Made by a program: the position numbers and the translations under genes
In this document: piece by piece, positions 18,320-27,651 of the stretch
How positions within the stretch are numbered: the stretch's first letter is position 1
How the letters are laid out: every line of letters begins with the position of its first letter
Assembly (NCBI GenBank): GCA_002171475.2
Contig: NHEX02000027.1
Coordinates: forward strand, 27,912 to 84,482
DNA length: 56,571 nt
Direction: 5' to 3'
DNA from: Flavobacteriales bacterium TMED96
GTDB taxonomy: Bacteria > Bacteroidota > Bacteroidia > Flavobacteriales > Flavobacteriaceae
Notes under the pieces: generated by a model
Databases searched by the model: none
The model's input: the letters and a program-made list of their open reading frames with translations, nothing else
What the model was told of the DNA's origin: nothing

Positions 18320-18784
18320 ATGAAAATTTTATATCTTTTTTTAGCTATTTTTCCATTCTTTTTGTCCTGCCAGGATAAAATTGAACATAAAAAATATAAT
18401 GTTACTATGTCAGATTCAGAGTGGAAAAATATTTTACCCCAGTTGTCTTATAATGTTCTAAGAAAGTCTTATACTGAGCCCGCTTTTTCAAGCAGACTTA
18501 ACTTTAATGAAAAATCTGGTTACTATGCCTGTAGGGGATGTAAAAACCCACTTTACAACTCAGAAAACAAATATGACTCTGGTTCTGGTTGGCCTTCTTT
18601 CGACAAAGAAATTAAAAATAACATTGAATATGGTGAAGATTATAAAATTGGATATCCAAGAACCGAGCTAAAATGTTCAAATTGTGGTGGTCATTTAGGT
18701 CATATGTTTAACGACGGTCCGAGAGAAACCACTGGTAAAAGACACTGTATTAACGGAGCAGCATTAATTTTTATTGAAAATTAA
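18320..18784 (+). CDS. msrB: Methionine (R)-sulfoxide reductase MsrB, lipoprotein form
   Basis: Reduces methionine-R-sulfoxide. The first 16 residues are a signal peptide ending FFLSC, so Cys17 is probably lipidated and the enzyme faces the periplasm (inference). Two zinc CxxC pairs (ACRGCKNP and KCSNCGGHLGH), GSGWPSF, and catalytic Cys in KRHCINGAAL. The Cys that resolves the sulfenic acid in many MsrB proteins is Ser here (GSGWPSF). ATG at 18320 chosen over TTG at 18314. The second msrB starts right after its stop. Confidence 0.9.
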   Translation: MKILYLFLAIFPFFLSCQDKIEHKKYNVTMSDSEWKNILPQLSYNVLRKSYTEPAFSSRLNFNEKSGYYACRGCKNPLYNSENKYDSGSGWPSFDKEIKNNIEYGEDYKIGYPRTELKCSNCGGHLGHMFNDGPRETTGKRHCINGAALIFIEN

Positions 18785-19189
18785 TTGAATTCTAGAAAAG
18801 AAAATAAAACTGATGGATATTGGGAAAAAAAACTCTCAAAAAAGGAATTTGATATTTTAAGACAGGGTGGTACAGAATTACCTTACACAGGAAAATATAA
18901 TAATCATTTTGAAGATGGGGTTTATGTTTGCAAAGGTTGTGGTAATCCATTATATAAATCAAATTCTAAATTTGATAGTGGATGTGGATGGCCTTCATTT
19001 GATGAGTGCATCGAAAATTCAATAGAATACAAAAAAGACTATAAAATTGGGGTATTAAGAATTGAAATTTTGTGCTCAAAATGTGAAGGACACCAAGGGC
19101 ATGTATTTAACGATGGCCCAACTAAAACAAAACAAAGATATTGTGTAAATTCTGCTAGTATAGATTTTATTCCAAAGAAAAATGAATAA
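18785..19189 (+). CDS. msrB: Methionine (R)-sulfoxide reductase MsrB, cytoplasmic form
   Basis: 134 aa, no signal peptide, so likely cytoplasmic. Zinc pairs CKGCGNP and CSKCEGHQGH, a likely resolving Cys in DSGCGWPSF, and catalytic Cys in RYCVNSAS. The TTG start at 18785 follows the previous TAA directly; there is no in-frame ATG near the conserved N-terminus (DGYWEKKLSKKEFD). Together with the lipoprotein paralogue it would repair methionine on both sides of the inner membrane. Confidence 0.88.
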   Translation: MNSRKENKTDGYWEKKLSKKEFDILRQGGTELPYTGKYNNHFEDGVYVCKGCGNPLYKSNSKFDSGCGWPSFDECIENSIEYKKDYKIGVLRIEILCSKCEGHQGHVFNDGPTKTKQRYCVNSASIDFIPKKNE

Positions 19190-19198
19190 ACGATTTCG

Positions 19199-19206
19199 TA
19201 AATTTG
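19199..19206 (+). promoter_or_regulatory. -7 box (TAAATTTG) before lpdA
   Basis: TAAATTTG matches TAnnTTTG and ends 12 nt before the ATG at 19219. No good -33 element is visible, so this is a weak call. Confidence 0.25.
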
Positions 19207-19218
19207 AAAAAAAATACA

Positions 19219-20607
19219 ATGGATAAATACGATGTAATTATAATTGGAAGTGGTCCAGGCGGTTATGTTTCTGCAATTAGGGCATCACAGCTTGGATTGA
19301 AAACAGCAATCATTGAAAAAGAAAGTTTAGGTGGAATATGCTTAAATTGGGGTTGTATTCCAACTAAAGCGCTTCTGAAATCAGCTCAAGTATTTGAATA
19401 TATAAAACACGCAAAAGATTATGGAATAAATGTTAAAAACTACGAAAAAGACTTTGATGCTGTTATTAACAGAAGTCGAGATGTTGCTCAAAATATGAAC
19501 AAAGGAGTAGACTTTCTTATGAAAAAAAACAAAATAGATGTCTATATAGGAGAGGGCTTAATTGGAAAAAGTAAGAGAGTAAAAATTATTAGTAGTAATC
19601 AAGAGAAAGAAATTGAGGGTAAACATATAATAATTGCTACTGGCGCCAGATCTAGGGATATAAAATCAATACCTATAGATGGAGAAAAAATAATCGGTTA
19701 TCGTGAAGCCATGACATTAAAAAAACAACCAAAAAAATTAAGCATCATAGGCTCCGGAGCAATAGGAATTGAATTTGCATACTTTTACAATACAATGGGA
19801 ACTGATGTTACTCTAATTGAATTTCAAGATAGAATAGCTCCATTAGAAGATGAAGATGTATCCTATCAACTAGAGAAATCATTCAAAAAAATTGGAATCA
19901 ATATAATGACAAACTCAGAGGTAATTGGAATAGACAACTCAGGTAAAAGTCCAATATTAAACATAAAAAATGGAGAAAAGGAAGTTGAATTAGATTCAGA
20001 AGTAGTCCTATCTGCAATTGGTGTTAAAAGCAACATTGAAAATTTGGGATTGGAAGAAGTTGGAGTAGCAATAGATAATGACAAAATTTTAGTAAATGAT
20101 TTTTATGAAACAAACATTCCTGGTTATTATGCGATTGGAGACATAACCAAAGGACAAGCCCTTGCTCATGTAGCTTCTGCAGAGGGTATACTTTGCGTTG
20201 AAAAAATTTCTGGTATGCACGTTGAAGCAATTAATTACAATAATATTCCAGGTTGTACCTATTGTCATCCCGAAATTGCCTCTGTTGGATTTACTGAGAG
20301 ACAGGCAATTGATGAAGGTTTTGAAATAAAGGTTGGTAAATTTCCATTTTCCGCTTCAGGCAAAGCGAAAGCTAGTGGTTCTTCCGATGGATTTGTAAAA
20401 GTAATATTCGATGCAAAATATGGTGAATGGCTAGGATGTCATATGATTGGTAACGGAGTAACAGAGATGATTACAGAGGCTGTTATAGGAAGAAAATTAG
20501 AAACAACAGGACACGAAATTCTTAAAACAGTTCACCCACATCCAACAATGAGCGAAGCGATAATGGAGGCTGTTGCAAATGCTTACGATGAAACAATTCA
20601 TTTATAA
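19219..20607 (+). CDS. lpdA: Dihydrolipoyl dehydrogenase
   Basis: E3 subunit of 2-oxoacid dehydrogenase complexes: it reoxidises dihydrolipoamide with NAD+. FAD motif IIIGSGPGGYVSA, redox pair in GGICLNWGCIPTKAL, NAD motif IIGSGAIGIEFA, and the C-terminal HPHPTMSEA with the active His-Glu. 462 aa from ATG 19219 (MDKYDVIII); the TTG at 19204 is less likely. Its 3' end overlaps aroQ by 10 bases on the opposite strand. Confidence 0.96.
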   Translation: MDKYDVIIIGSGPGGYVSAIRASQLGLKTAIIEKESLGGICLNWGCIPTKALLKSAQVFEYIKHAKDYGINVKNYEKDFDAVINRSRDVAQNMNKGVDFLMKKNKIDVYIGEGLIGKSKRVKIISSNQEKEIEGKHIIIATGARSRDIKSIPIDGEKIIGYREAMTLKKQPKKLSIIGSGAIGIEFAYFYNTMGTDVTLIEFQDRIAPLEDEDVSYQLEKSFKKIGINIMTNSEVIGIDNSGKSPILNIKNGEKEVELDSEVVLSAIGVKSNIENLGLEEVGVAIDNDKILVNDFYETNIPGYYAIGDITKGQALAHVASAEGILCVEKISGMHVEAINYNNIPGCTYCHPEIASVGFTERQAIDEGFEIKVGKFPFSASGKAKASGSSDGFVKVIFDAKYGEWLGCHMIGNGVTEMITEAVIGRKLETTGHEILKTVHPHPTMSEAIMEAVANAYDETIHL

Positions 20608-21026
20608 TTATTAATAACAAAACTACTTACAGCTAAACAATAAGAATCAAGTCCAAAACCAGTTATAAGACCTTTTGCATGCGGAGTAATAAAGGAAGTA
20701 TGTCTGAAATCTTCTCTTGAGAAAGTATTTGAAATATGTACTTCAATAACTTTCGTTTTTATTGCTTTAACTGCATCACCTATTCCAACGGATGTATGAG
20801 TATATGCTGCAGCATTTAAAATTATACCGTCAGATTCAAAGCCTACTTGATGTAACCTATCTATTATTTCATCTTCAACATTTGATTGAAAATACTCAAA
20901 ATTAATTTTAGGAAATTTGTCTTTTAAGGTTTTTAGATAGTCCTTAAAATTAGAAAAACCATAAATATTTGTTTCTCTAACTCCTAATAGATTTAAATTT
21001 GGACCATTTATTATGCTAATATTCAT
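20598..21026 (-). CDS. aroQ: 3-dehydroquinate dehydratase, type II
   Basis: Third step of the shikimate pathway. 142 aa with NGPNLNLLGVRE near the start, NAAAYTHTSVGIGDA, the EVHISN loop and REDFRHTS, all typical of the dodecameric type II enzyme. ATG at 21026. It converges with lpdA (10-base overlap of the ends) and diverges from the metallo-hydrolase gene. Confidence 0.95.
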   Translation of the reverse strand: MNISIINGPNLNLLGVRETNIYGFSNFKDYLKTLKDKFPKINFEYFQSNVEDEIIDRLHQVGFESDGIILNAAAYTHTSVGIGDAVKAIKTKVIEVHISNTFSREDFRHTSFITPHAKGLITGFGLDSYCLAVSSFVINNYK

Positions 21027-21089
21027 ATTATAAAATTACCTAAAATGATTCATAAATTATATTTTTAACAACTAAATACTTTTTATTAA

Positions 21090-22010
21090 ATGTTTTCTAA
21101 AAAAATTCTTTTAATATTTTTTTTGTTTACATGCTACAAAATACAGGCTCAAAATAATTCATCAAGTTTAGTAATTTTAGGTATTGCTCAAGATGGTGGT
21201 TCACCACAAATAGGATGTGATAAATCTTGTTGTAAATCACTATGGGAAAATAAAATATTTGAAAGTGTGACTTCCATTGGATTAATTGATAATATTGAAA
21301 ATAGATTTTTTTTGATTGATGCTTCACCAGATATTCGTAAGCAATATCAAATGCTAAAGTCTTTAGCCTCAGAGGCAAACTTAGGGGGAATTGCTATCAC
21401 GCATGCTCATATTGGACATTACGCTGGTCTTTTATTTTTTGGGAAAGAATCTTTAGGAGCAGAAAAAATTAATGTTTACAGCATGCCCAAAATGTCACTT
21501 TTTTTAAAAAATAACGGTCCTTGGTCGCAATTAATTCAGGATGAAAATATTAAAATAAATAAATTGAAAAATGATTCTATTCAGACTCTAAGCAAACATA
21601 TATCCATAAAACCAATAATTGTACCTCATAGAGACGAATTTTCAGAAACGGTAGGTTATTTGATTAAAGGTAAAGTGAAATCTGCTTTATTCCTTCCAGA
21701 TATTGATAAATGGGAAAAATGGGATAAAAAAATAGAGGATTTTATACGGAATGTAGATTATGCATTTGTTGACGGTACTTTTTATAATGGCAACGAAATA
21801 CCACACAGAAATATGGATGAAATTCCTCATCCATTTGTGGTTGAAACTATTGAAAGATTTAAAAATCTCAAGAAAAAGCACAAAAAAAAAGTTTATTTTA
21901 TTCATTTAAATCACACAAATCCTTTGCATAAACCAAATAATAAATTAACTAAAGAAATAATTGAAAGAGGATATAATATAGCAAGAACTGGAATGAAATT
22001 TAATTTATGA
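21090..22010 (+). CDS. Secreted PqqB-like metallo-beta-lactamase-fold hydrolase
   Basis: 306 aa with an N-terminal signal peptide (KKILLIFFLFTCYKIQAQ), so exported. The mature part begins with a PqqB-like segment, GIAQDGGSPQIGCDKSCC. The metal motif is THAHIGHYAGL, i.e. HxHxGH in place of the usual HxHxDH. No other pqq genes are nearby, so a role in PQQ synthesis is unlikely; the substrate is unknown. Its TGA overlaps the ATG of xerD (ATGA). Confidence 0.75.
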   Translation: MFSKKILLIFFLFTCYKIQAQNNSSSLVILGIAQDGGSPQIGCDKSCCKSLWENKIFESVTSIGLIDNIENRFFLIDASPDIRKQYQMLKSLASEANLGGIAITHAHIGHYAGLLFFGKESLGAEKINVYSMPKMSLFLKNNGPWSQLIQDENIKINKLKNDSIQTLSKHISIKPIIVPHRDEFSETVGYLIKGKVKSALFLPDIDKWEKWDKKIEDFIRNVDYAFVDGTFYNGNEIPHRNMDEIPHPFVVETIERFKNLKKKHKKKVYFIHLNHTNPLHKPNNKLTKEIIERGYNIARTGMKFNL

Positions 22011-22906
22011 GGACTTGGGAAAACTTATTAAAAGACTATCTAATTTATTTAAAAATTGAGAGAGGCCTTTCTGAAAACTCTATTAAAAGTTACTCATATG
22101 ATATTAAAAATCTCTTAAGCTATATTAACAAATACAACAGTAAATTGAGCTTAAAACAATGTGATAAACAATTTATGCAGGAATTTATTTACGAAATTTC
22201 AAAAAATATAAATTCAAGATCACAATCAAGACACCTGTCATCCCTAAAAAGTTTTTTTAATTATTTAGTATTTGAAGGGTATAACAACACATCACCAATG
22301 GAGTTAATTGAATCACCAAAAATTTTAACTAAACTGCCAGATGTATTATCAATTGAAGAAATTAAACTATTGATAAAGAATTCTGAACTAAATAATAATC
22401 ATGGTATTAGAAATTCAGCTATTTTAGAAACTCTTTATGGAAGCGGATTAAGAGTAAGTGAATTGATTAATTTAAAACTCTCAGATATTCATTATGATGA
22501 TAAACTGCTTTTAATTCAAGGGAAAGGGAATAAACAAAGATTGGTGCCATTGGGCTCAATTTGCGAGTCAAAAGTTAGCAACTATGTTAATAATTATAGA
22601 ATATTGAAAAAAGTTAAAAAAAACTCGAATGACATAGTTTTTTTGAATAGAAATGGAAAAAAACTCACTAGGGCAACGATTTTTAATATAGTTAAAGAAG
22701 CACAAAATAAATCAAATATTAAAAAAACTGTAAGCCCACATACTTTTAGACATTCATTCGCCACTCATTTACTCGAAAATGGCGCTGATTTGAGATCAAT
22801 ACAAATTATGATGGGGCATGAAAATATAACCACAACAGAAGTATATACTCACTTAGATACCAAACATTTGTCTAAAACTCTAAATAAATTTCACCCAAGA
22901 AAGTAA
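22007..22906 (+). CDS. xerD: Tyrosine recombinase XerD
   Basis: Site-specific recombinase that resolves chromosome dimers at dif with XerC. 299 aa: N-terminal SAM-like core-binding domain (LKIERGLSENSIKSYSYD), then catalytic residues in GSGLRVSEL (Arg), GKGNKQRLVPLG (Lys), HTFRHSFATHLL (His, Arg), MGHENITTTEVYTH (His, Tyr). XerD is preferred over XerC from overall resemblance. ATGA overlap with the preceding gene. No dif site was recognised in the window. Confidence 0.9.
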   Translation: MRTWENLLKDYLIYLKIERGLSENSIKSYSYDIKNLLSYINKYNSKLSLKQCDKQFMQEFIYEISKNINSRSQSRHLSSLKSFFNYLVFEGYNNTSPMELIESPKILTKLPDVLSIEEIKLLIKNSELNNNHGIRNSAILETLYGSGLRVSELINLKLSDIHYDDKLLLIQGKGNKQRLVPLGSICESKVSNYVNNYRILKKVKKNSNDIVFLNRNGKKLTRATIFNIVKEAQNKSNIKKTVSPHTFRHSFATHLLENGADLRSIQIMMGHENITTTEVYTHLDTKHLSKTLNKFHPRK

Positions 22907-22910
22907 ATTA

Positions 22911-23606
22911 TTAGTTTACCACCATACGAAAACCCTTTCCATGAATATTTAAAATTTCAACCCTATCATCTTTTTTTAAATATTTTCTGAGTTTGGCAAT
23001 GTAAACATCCATTGATCTAGATGTAAAATAGTTATCATCTCTCCATATTTTACTTAGGGCTTGATCCCTCGGGAGTAGGTCATTAATATGAATAGCTAAA
23101 AGTCTAAGAAGTTGGTTTTCCTTTGGAGATAATTTAATTGGTTTTTGATCCAAGTAATTCAACAATCTAAGTTTTGTATTAAGACTAAAATTACCAATTT
23201 GAAATTGGGTTTCAACTGTATCAGTAACTTCTTTTATCATTCTTCTTCCTAAAATAGATTTAATTTTGGCAAGTAAAACCTCAGAATCAAATGGTTTCGT
23301 TAAATAATCATCTGCTCCCAATTTAAAACCTTTTAAAACATCCTCTTTTAGAGTTTTCGCAGTCAAGAAAATTAGTGGAACTAAGTCATCAACCTCTCTA
23401 ATCTCTTTTGCAAGCGTAAAACCGTCTTTGTAGGGCATCATGACGTCAAGTAGACATAATGAAAATTTTTCTTTTTTAAATTTTTCAAAACCTTCAATTC
23501 CATTCTTCGCTAGGGTGACTTGATAACCATTGATTTTTAAGTATTCTTTTAATATACTTCCAAAATTAGGGTCATCTTCAACTAATAAAATATTTTTCTT
23601 GTTCAT
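22911..23606 (-). CDS. OmpR-family response regulator (RprY-like)
   Basis: 231 aa. Receiver domain with the acidic pair in LLVEDDP, phospho-acceptor Asp54 in LLDVMMPYKDG, and Lys in YLTKPF; then a C-terminal winged helix (LSPKENQLLRLL, SRSMDVYIAKLRKYL). It lies 15 bases downstream of a sensor kinase, so they form a pair, similar in type to RprX/RprY of Bacteroides. Target genes are unknown. Confidence 0.9.
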   Translation of the reverse strand: MNKKNILLVEDDPNFGSILKEYLKINGYQVTLAKNGIEGFEKFKKEKFSLCLLDVMMPYKDGFTLAKEIREVDDLVPLIFLTAKTLKEDVLKGFKLGADDYLTKPFDSEVLLAKIKSILGRRMIKEVTDTVETQFQIGNFSLNTKLRLLNYLDQKPIKLSPKENQLLRLLAIHINDLLPRDQALSKIWRDDNYFTSRSMDVYIAKLRKYLKKDDRVEILNIHGKGFRMVVN

Positions 23607-23621
23607 ACTTATTACTATTAA

Positions 23622-25202
23622 TTAAATAAATAGAGGAAATTGGATTTTAAATTTAGTCCCCTGCCCTTCTGTACTCTCGACCGATATTTTGCCATTATGA
23701 AGAGAAACTATTTTCTTGACATAAGCTAAACCTAGACCATGGCCTTTAATATTATGAACATCCCCATTTTGTTCTCTAAAAAATTTTTCAAAAATCATTT
23801 TTAGGGTATCATCATTCATTCCTATTCCTTTATCCTCAATCTCTACATATGTGCTTTTATCATCATTTAATGTTTCTATTTTAATAATAGGATTTTCTTT
23901 TGAATATTTAATTGCATTGTCCAAAATATTCGTAAAAACATTAACTAAATGATTTCTATTACCAAAAATTTTTGTTTTTTTTGATTTAAATGAAGTCTTA
24001 ATTTCAACTCTTTTATTTTGTACCAATAGAGCAATGTGGCCAAGGGAATCCTTAATTATTTTGTGAAGGTCAATATCTGTTTTATCAATCAATGTATTAC
24101 TTTTATCAAGTTGAGAAATCGTCAATATTGTCTCTACTTGGTCGTGCATTCTTTTATTTTCTTCACGCATTATTTTAAGATATTGGTGTTTTTTTTTGCT
24201 ATCCTTAATTTCTAGCTGACTTTCAATAGCATCAATTGCCAAATTTATAGTAGCAATTGGTGTTTTAAATTCATGTGACATGTTATTTATAAAATCTGAT
24301 TTAATTTCAGATATTTTTTTCTGTTTTAGAATTTGAAACAAAGAAATAGCACAAAGAAGAATGATTAGAATAGTTAAAATAAAAGATAAACTAGCGACCC
24401 CTATCACTGAGGAAATAAGGTATTTTTCTTTTTTTGGGAAAGTTACTACCAAATTATATAAACTACTTCCTTGCTCATCAACAAAGATTGGAATTGAGTA
24501 TTTATGACCAGATAGAGAACCTTCATAATTTTTTGAAATTATTTTAGTTGCTAGCCCATTACTAAAAACACCAAATTCAAATTCAGTTTGAATATTTCTA
24601 GAATTGAACTCTCTTTGGAGTAATGAAGCTATTTCAAATGAATTAATTCTTTTATGAATGGGAAAAGAATTTGCCATTTTTGAGAATATCGATGAATAAG
24701 TAGCTTGATCGATGGCACTTATTCTTTCCATTTTTTGAAAGGTTGCACTTGAGATCTTTCTTTGGTTTTCTCTATCGAATGCTTGCTTAAAGATTCTAGT
24801 TGTTTCAAATCCTTTTATGTCATTTACATTAGAAACTTCAATTTCTCCTATTTCATCGTTAGGAATGGCTATATTAAATTTTTCTTCAACAAGCCCAAAT
24901 GTGAATAAAGAAGATAGATTTGACTCATCATCACTATCGTAAAAAAGAAAAAAATTTCTTAGTTGTACACTATCAGGTTTTCCAATAGAATCCTTCAATT
25001 TTTCAAAAGTTTGGATGTAGTGCCTTAATTCATTTTCTTGGACATCACTCGCAACTGAATTTAATGATTGTTTGACTGCAAGTGAAAATTCTTGATTTCT
25101 ATTTTGAATAGTAGTATTTATAAAATACCATTGTACTAGAATTATTCCAGTTACGCATAAAATCATAAAACAGACTAAAAAAAAGAAATAGCTCTTTTTC
25201 AT
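23622..25202 (-). CDS. Membrane sensor histidine kinase (RprX-like)
   Basis: 526 aa. Membrane helices at about residues 5-27 and 262-290 enclose a periplasmic domain of roughly 230 residues with no motif I recognise. The cytoplasmic part has the H-box NNMSHEFKTPIATI (His ~309), N-box NAIKYSKENP, G1 DKGIGMN and G2 GHGLGLAYVKKI. It partners the response regulator just downstream. ATG at 25202. The signal sensed is unknown. Confidence 0.9.
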   Translation of the reverse strand: MKKSYFFFLVCFMILCVTGIILVQWYFINTTIQNRNQEFSLAVKQSLNSVASDVQENELRHYIQTFEKLKDSIGKPDSVQLRNFFLFYDSDDESNLSSLFTFGLVEEKFNIAIPNDEIGEIEVSNVNDIKGFETTRIFKQAFDRENQRKISSATFQKMERISAIDQATYSSIFSKMANSFPIHKRINSFEIASLLQREFNSRNIQTEFEFGVFSNGLATKIISKNYEGSLSGHKYSIPIFVDEQGSSLYNLVVTFPKKEKYLISSVIGVASLSFILTILIILLCAISLFQILKQKKISEIKSDFINNMSHEFKTPIATINLAIDAIESQLEIKDSKKKHQYLKIMREENKRMHDQVETILTISQLDKSNTLIDKTDIDLHKIIKDSLGHIALLVQNKRVEIKTSFKSKKTKIFGNRNHLVNVFTNILDNAIKYSKENPIIKIETLNDDKSTYVEIEDKGIGMNDDTLKMIFEKFFREQNGDVHNIKGHGLGLAYVKKIVSLHNGKISVESTEGQGTKFKIQFPLFI

Positions 25203-25278
25203 TTAAATTTTAAAATGTAAAGTTCATAATAATATTGAATTTTTTTTGCTAAAACAATGTTAATGATACAGTTCTAAT

Positions 25279-25866
25279 TCAAATAATCGAAAAGACTTTT
25301 ATAAGGGTCTCAACTTTTTTTACAGTATTTGATTTATTTAGATTTTCAATAAAATAATCACTATGGTGTAGTTTTTTTTTATCATCCCATTGATTTGAAA
25401 TTATTTTCTCAATTTTATTTTTTGAAATATTATCTCGTTTAATAATTCTCTCTATCCTAATTTTTAGTGGAGCTATTACTAATACAGATAAATCTACATC
25501 TATATCATAATTGTGTTCGAATAAAATGGCGGTTTCTTTTAGCACATATTTTGAACTTTGGAGTTCAACCCATTTTTTAAAATTAATTTTAACTTGATTG
25601 TGAACTAACTCATTTATTTTTTTTAATTTGATTAGAGAATTAAAAATTTCACTTCTTAAAAATTCTGAATTTAGCTTATTATTAACATAGGACTTAGGAC
25701 CCAATAGTGATATAATTTCATTCTTGACCAGATTATCACGATTCATAATTTTTTTTGCCTCAAAATCTGAGTAGAAGCATGGTATTCCACCTAACTTCCA
25801 AAAAATAGACGCAACATAGGTTTTTCCACTTCCTATACCTCCTGTTAAAGCAATCACTTTAGCCAT
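25279..25866 (-). CDS. coaE: Dephospho-CoA kinase
   Basis: Last step of CoA synthesis. P-loop LTGGIGSGKT at residues 7-16, FYSDFEAKKIM, and ETAILFEHNYDIDVDL with a nucleotide-binding RIIKRD late in the chain. 195 aa. The ATG at 25866 lies 1 base from the end of the YbbR-like gene, so they are one transcription unit. Confidence 0.93.
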   Translation of the reverse strand: MAKVIALTGGIGSGKTYVASIFWKLGGIPCFYSDFEAKKIMNRDNLVKNEIISLLGPKSYVNNKLNSEFLRSEIFNSLIKLKKINELVHNQVKINFKKWVELQSSKYVLKETAILFEHNYDIDVDLSVLVIAPLKIRIERIIKRDNISKNKIEKIISNQWDDKKKLHHSDYFIENLNKSNTVKKVETLIKVFSII

Positions 25867-25867
25867 C

Positions 25868-26827
25868 TTATTTTCTAATTAAAAAAAAAACATTTTTGTT
25901 GTTCAATCTAATATTATTAGCAATAGGTGGTGCATTTAATAATTTAATTTCTGCTGTTTTATTTCCTTTATCAATGCTATCATAATTAAACCCAACTTCA
26001 AAATCTGATGACTTTATAGTTTTTAGGTTACTTATTGTTGATGAAAATACTAATTCAACTTCGGAGGGAAATAATTTTAGTACTTTATCTTTAGGAAAAT
26101 TGGAAACAGATATTGGAATAGTTAATTTTTTTTCTGAAAAAAGGTCAACAATCAACTCAACGCTAACTTCAGTAGTATTGTAATTTAAGTTTTTTCTTTT
26201 TTGTAATATTGGAACTTTTCGAATAAAATTTGACCTTATCGGTAATTCATTTTTATAATTTAAATCGATATGATTAAGATTGGCTAAAAGATTTTTTGGT
26301 CCTGTTACTTTTATACTATCAGGATTCAAATTAACATTTGTTATTGAGTAACCAACATCTAAATTGAATTTTGGACATATCACAGGTACAGTTTTAGAAA
26401 ATTCTGGTTGGTAAGTTATTTTTATTTGGCTTGGAAAAAAACTTAGAATTTGGGTGTCCCTTAATAATTGATCCTGTAGTGTGTTGAATTGGGAAGCTAT
26501 TTCTAAAAATCCAATGTTATTTCTGTAAGACGCTTTTTGAAAACTTATTTTAATTGAATTATTCAAAAAATAGTAGTAAAGAAATTGAAAACCAGTTGCT
26601 TTTACATTCAAATTAAGTTTCGAATCTGAAATTGAAGAAATGATATATGATTTTGGAACATCGATAATTTCGATTTTCATTTTAATTACCTCTTGGTATT
26701 CTTTTGAAAATTTTTTGAAGAACCAGATTATAAATGATATAAATAGAAATGAGATAAACATTTTAATTCTTCCTTTATTAGTAAGAGCCTTTTGTAAAGA
26801 ATTAAGATATGGTTGTTGTTGCAACAC
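25868..26827 (-). CDS. YbbR-like (CdaR family) membrane-anchored protein
   Basis: 319 aa: one membrane helix near residues 23-40 (FISFLFISFIIWFF), then a long extracytoplasmic beta-rich region with YbbR-like repeats (NPDSIKVTGPKNLL is the clearest, near residue 185). CdaR, a YbbR protein, regulates the c-di-AMP cyclase CdaA in Firmicutes; no cdaA is present here. GTG at 26827 is the likely start. Placement between fabI and coaE is, as I recall, common in Flavobacteriia. Confidence 0.75.
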   Translation of the reverse strand: MLQQQPYLNSLQKALTNKGRIKMFISFLFISFIIWFFKKFSKEYQEVIKMKIEIIDVPKSYIISSISDSKLNLNVKATGFQFLYYYFLNNSIKISFQKASYRNNIGFLEIASQFNTLQDQLLRDTQILSFFPSQIKITYQPEFSKTVPVICPKFNLDVGYSITNVNLNPDSIKVTGPKNLLANLNHIDLNYKNELPIRSNFIRKVPILQKRKNLNYNTTEVSVELIVDLFSEKKLTIPISVSNFPKDKVLKLFPSEVELVFSSTISNLKTIKSSDFEVGFNYDSIDKGNKTAEIKLLNAPPIANNIRLNNKNVFFLIRK

Positions 26828-26832
26828 CTAAA

Positions 26833-27639
26833 TTATAAATCTTCAATTATCTCTTGACTAACTCCAGTTGTAGAGAATCCTCCGTCATGAAATAAGTTTT
26901 GCATGGTTACTTTTCTTGTATAATCAGAGAAAAGTGAAACTACATATTGAGCACAATCGGATGCTGATGCGTTACCAAGTGGGGATGTTTTTTCGGAAAA
27001 ATTTAAAAAATTCTCCAATCCCTCTACTCCCTGCCCAGCAGTTGTTCTAGTTGGAGACTGAGAAATTGTATTTACTCTTACTTTTTTATTTTTCCCAAAA
27101 AAATAACCAAAACTTCTTGCTATCGACTCAAGATAAGCTTTATTATCTGCCATATCATTATAGTTTGGAAAAGTTCTCTGGGCAGCAATATAGGTTAATG
27201 CAACAATACTACCCCACTTGTTTAATGCGTCTTTCTCATACAAAACCTGAAGTAACTTATGAAATGAAAGGGCTGAAATATCCCAACCTTTTTGGGTCCA
27301 GTCATGATTTTGGTTTGTATAATGTCTTTTTTTTCTTACATTGAGAGACATCCCTATTGAATGTAAAACAAAATCAAATTTACCTTTAAAATGTTCAAGG
27401 GCTTTTTTCGTTAGATTTTCCAATTCTAATATGTCTGTGGCATCTGCAGGGATTACAGGGGAATCTAATTCCTCCCCTAATTTATTTATTTGTCCCATCC
27501 TTAAAGCAACCGGAGCATTTGTTAATATTATTTCACCACCTTCTTCTCTTACAAGTTCAGCTACTTTCCATGCTATTGATTTTTTATCTAAAGCACCAAA
27601 GATTATACCTTTTTTATTTTTTAATAGATTATATGGCAT
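26833..27639 (-). CDS. fabI: Enoyl-[acyl-carrier-protein] reductase FabI
   Basis: Last reduction of fatty-acid elongation, NAD(P)H-dependent. 268 aa with the N-terminal GIIFGALDKKSIAWKVAEL nucleotide motif, SIG in HSIGMSLNV, and the active-site Tyr and Lys in PNYNDMADNKAYLES. ATG at 27639. A TATATTTG box lies 12 nt upstream, within the short gap after recN. The YbbR-like gene and coaE follow. Confidence 0.95.
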   Translation of the reverse strand: MPYNLLKNKKGIIFGALDKKSIAWKVAELVREEGGEIILTNAPVALRMGQINKLGEELDSPVIPADATDILELENLTKKALEHFKGKFDFVLHSIGMSLNVRKKRHYTNQNHDWTQKGWDISALSFHKLLQVLYEKDALNKWGSIVALTYIAAQRTFPNYNDMADNKAYLESIARSFGYFFGKNKKVRVNTISQSPTRTTAGQGVEGLENFLNFSEKTSPLGNASASDCAQYVVSLFSDYTRKVTMQNLFHDGGFSTTGVSQEIIEDL

Positions 27640-27651
27640 AAATTATTTTTA

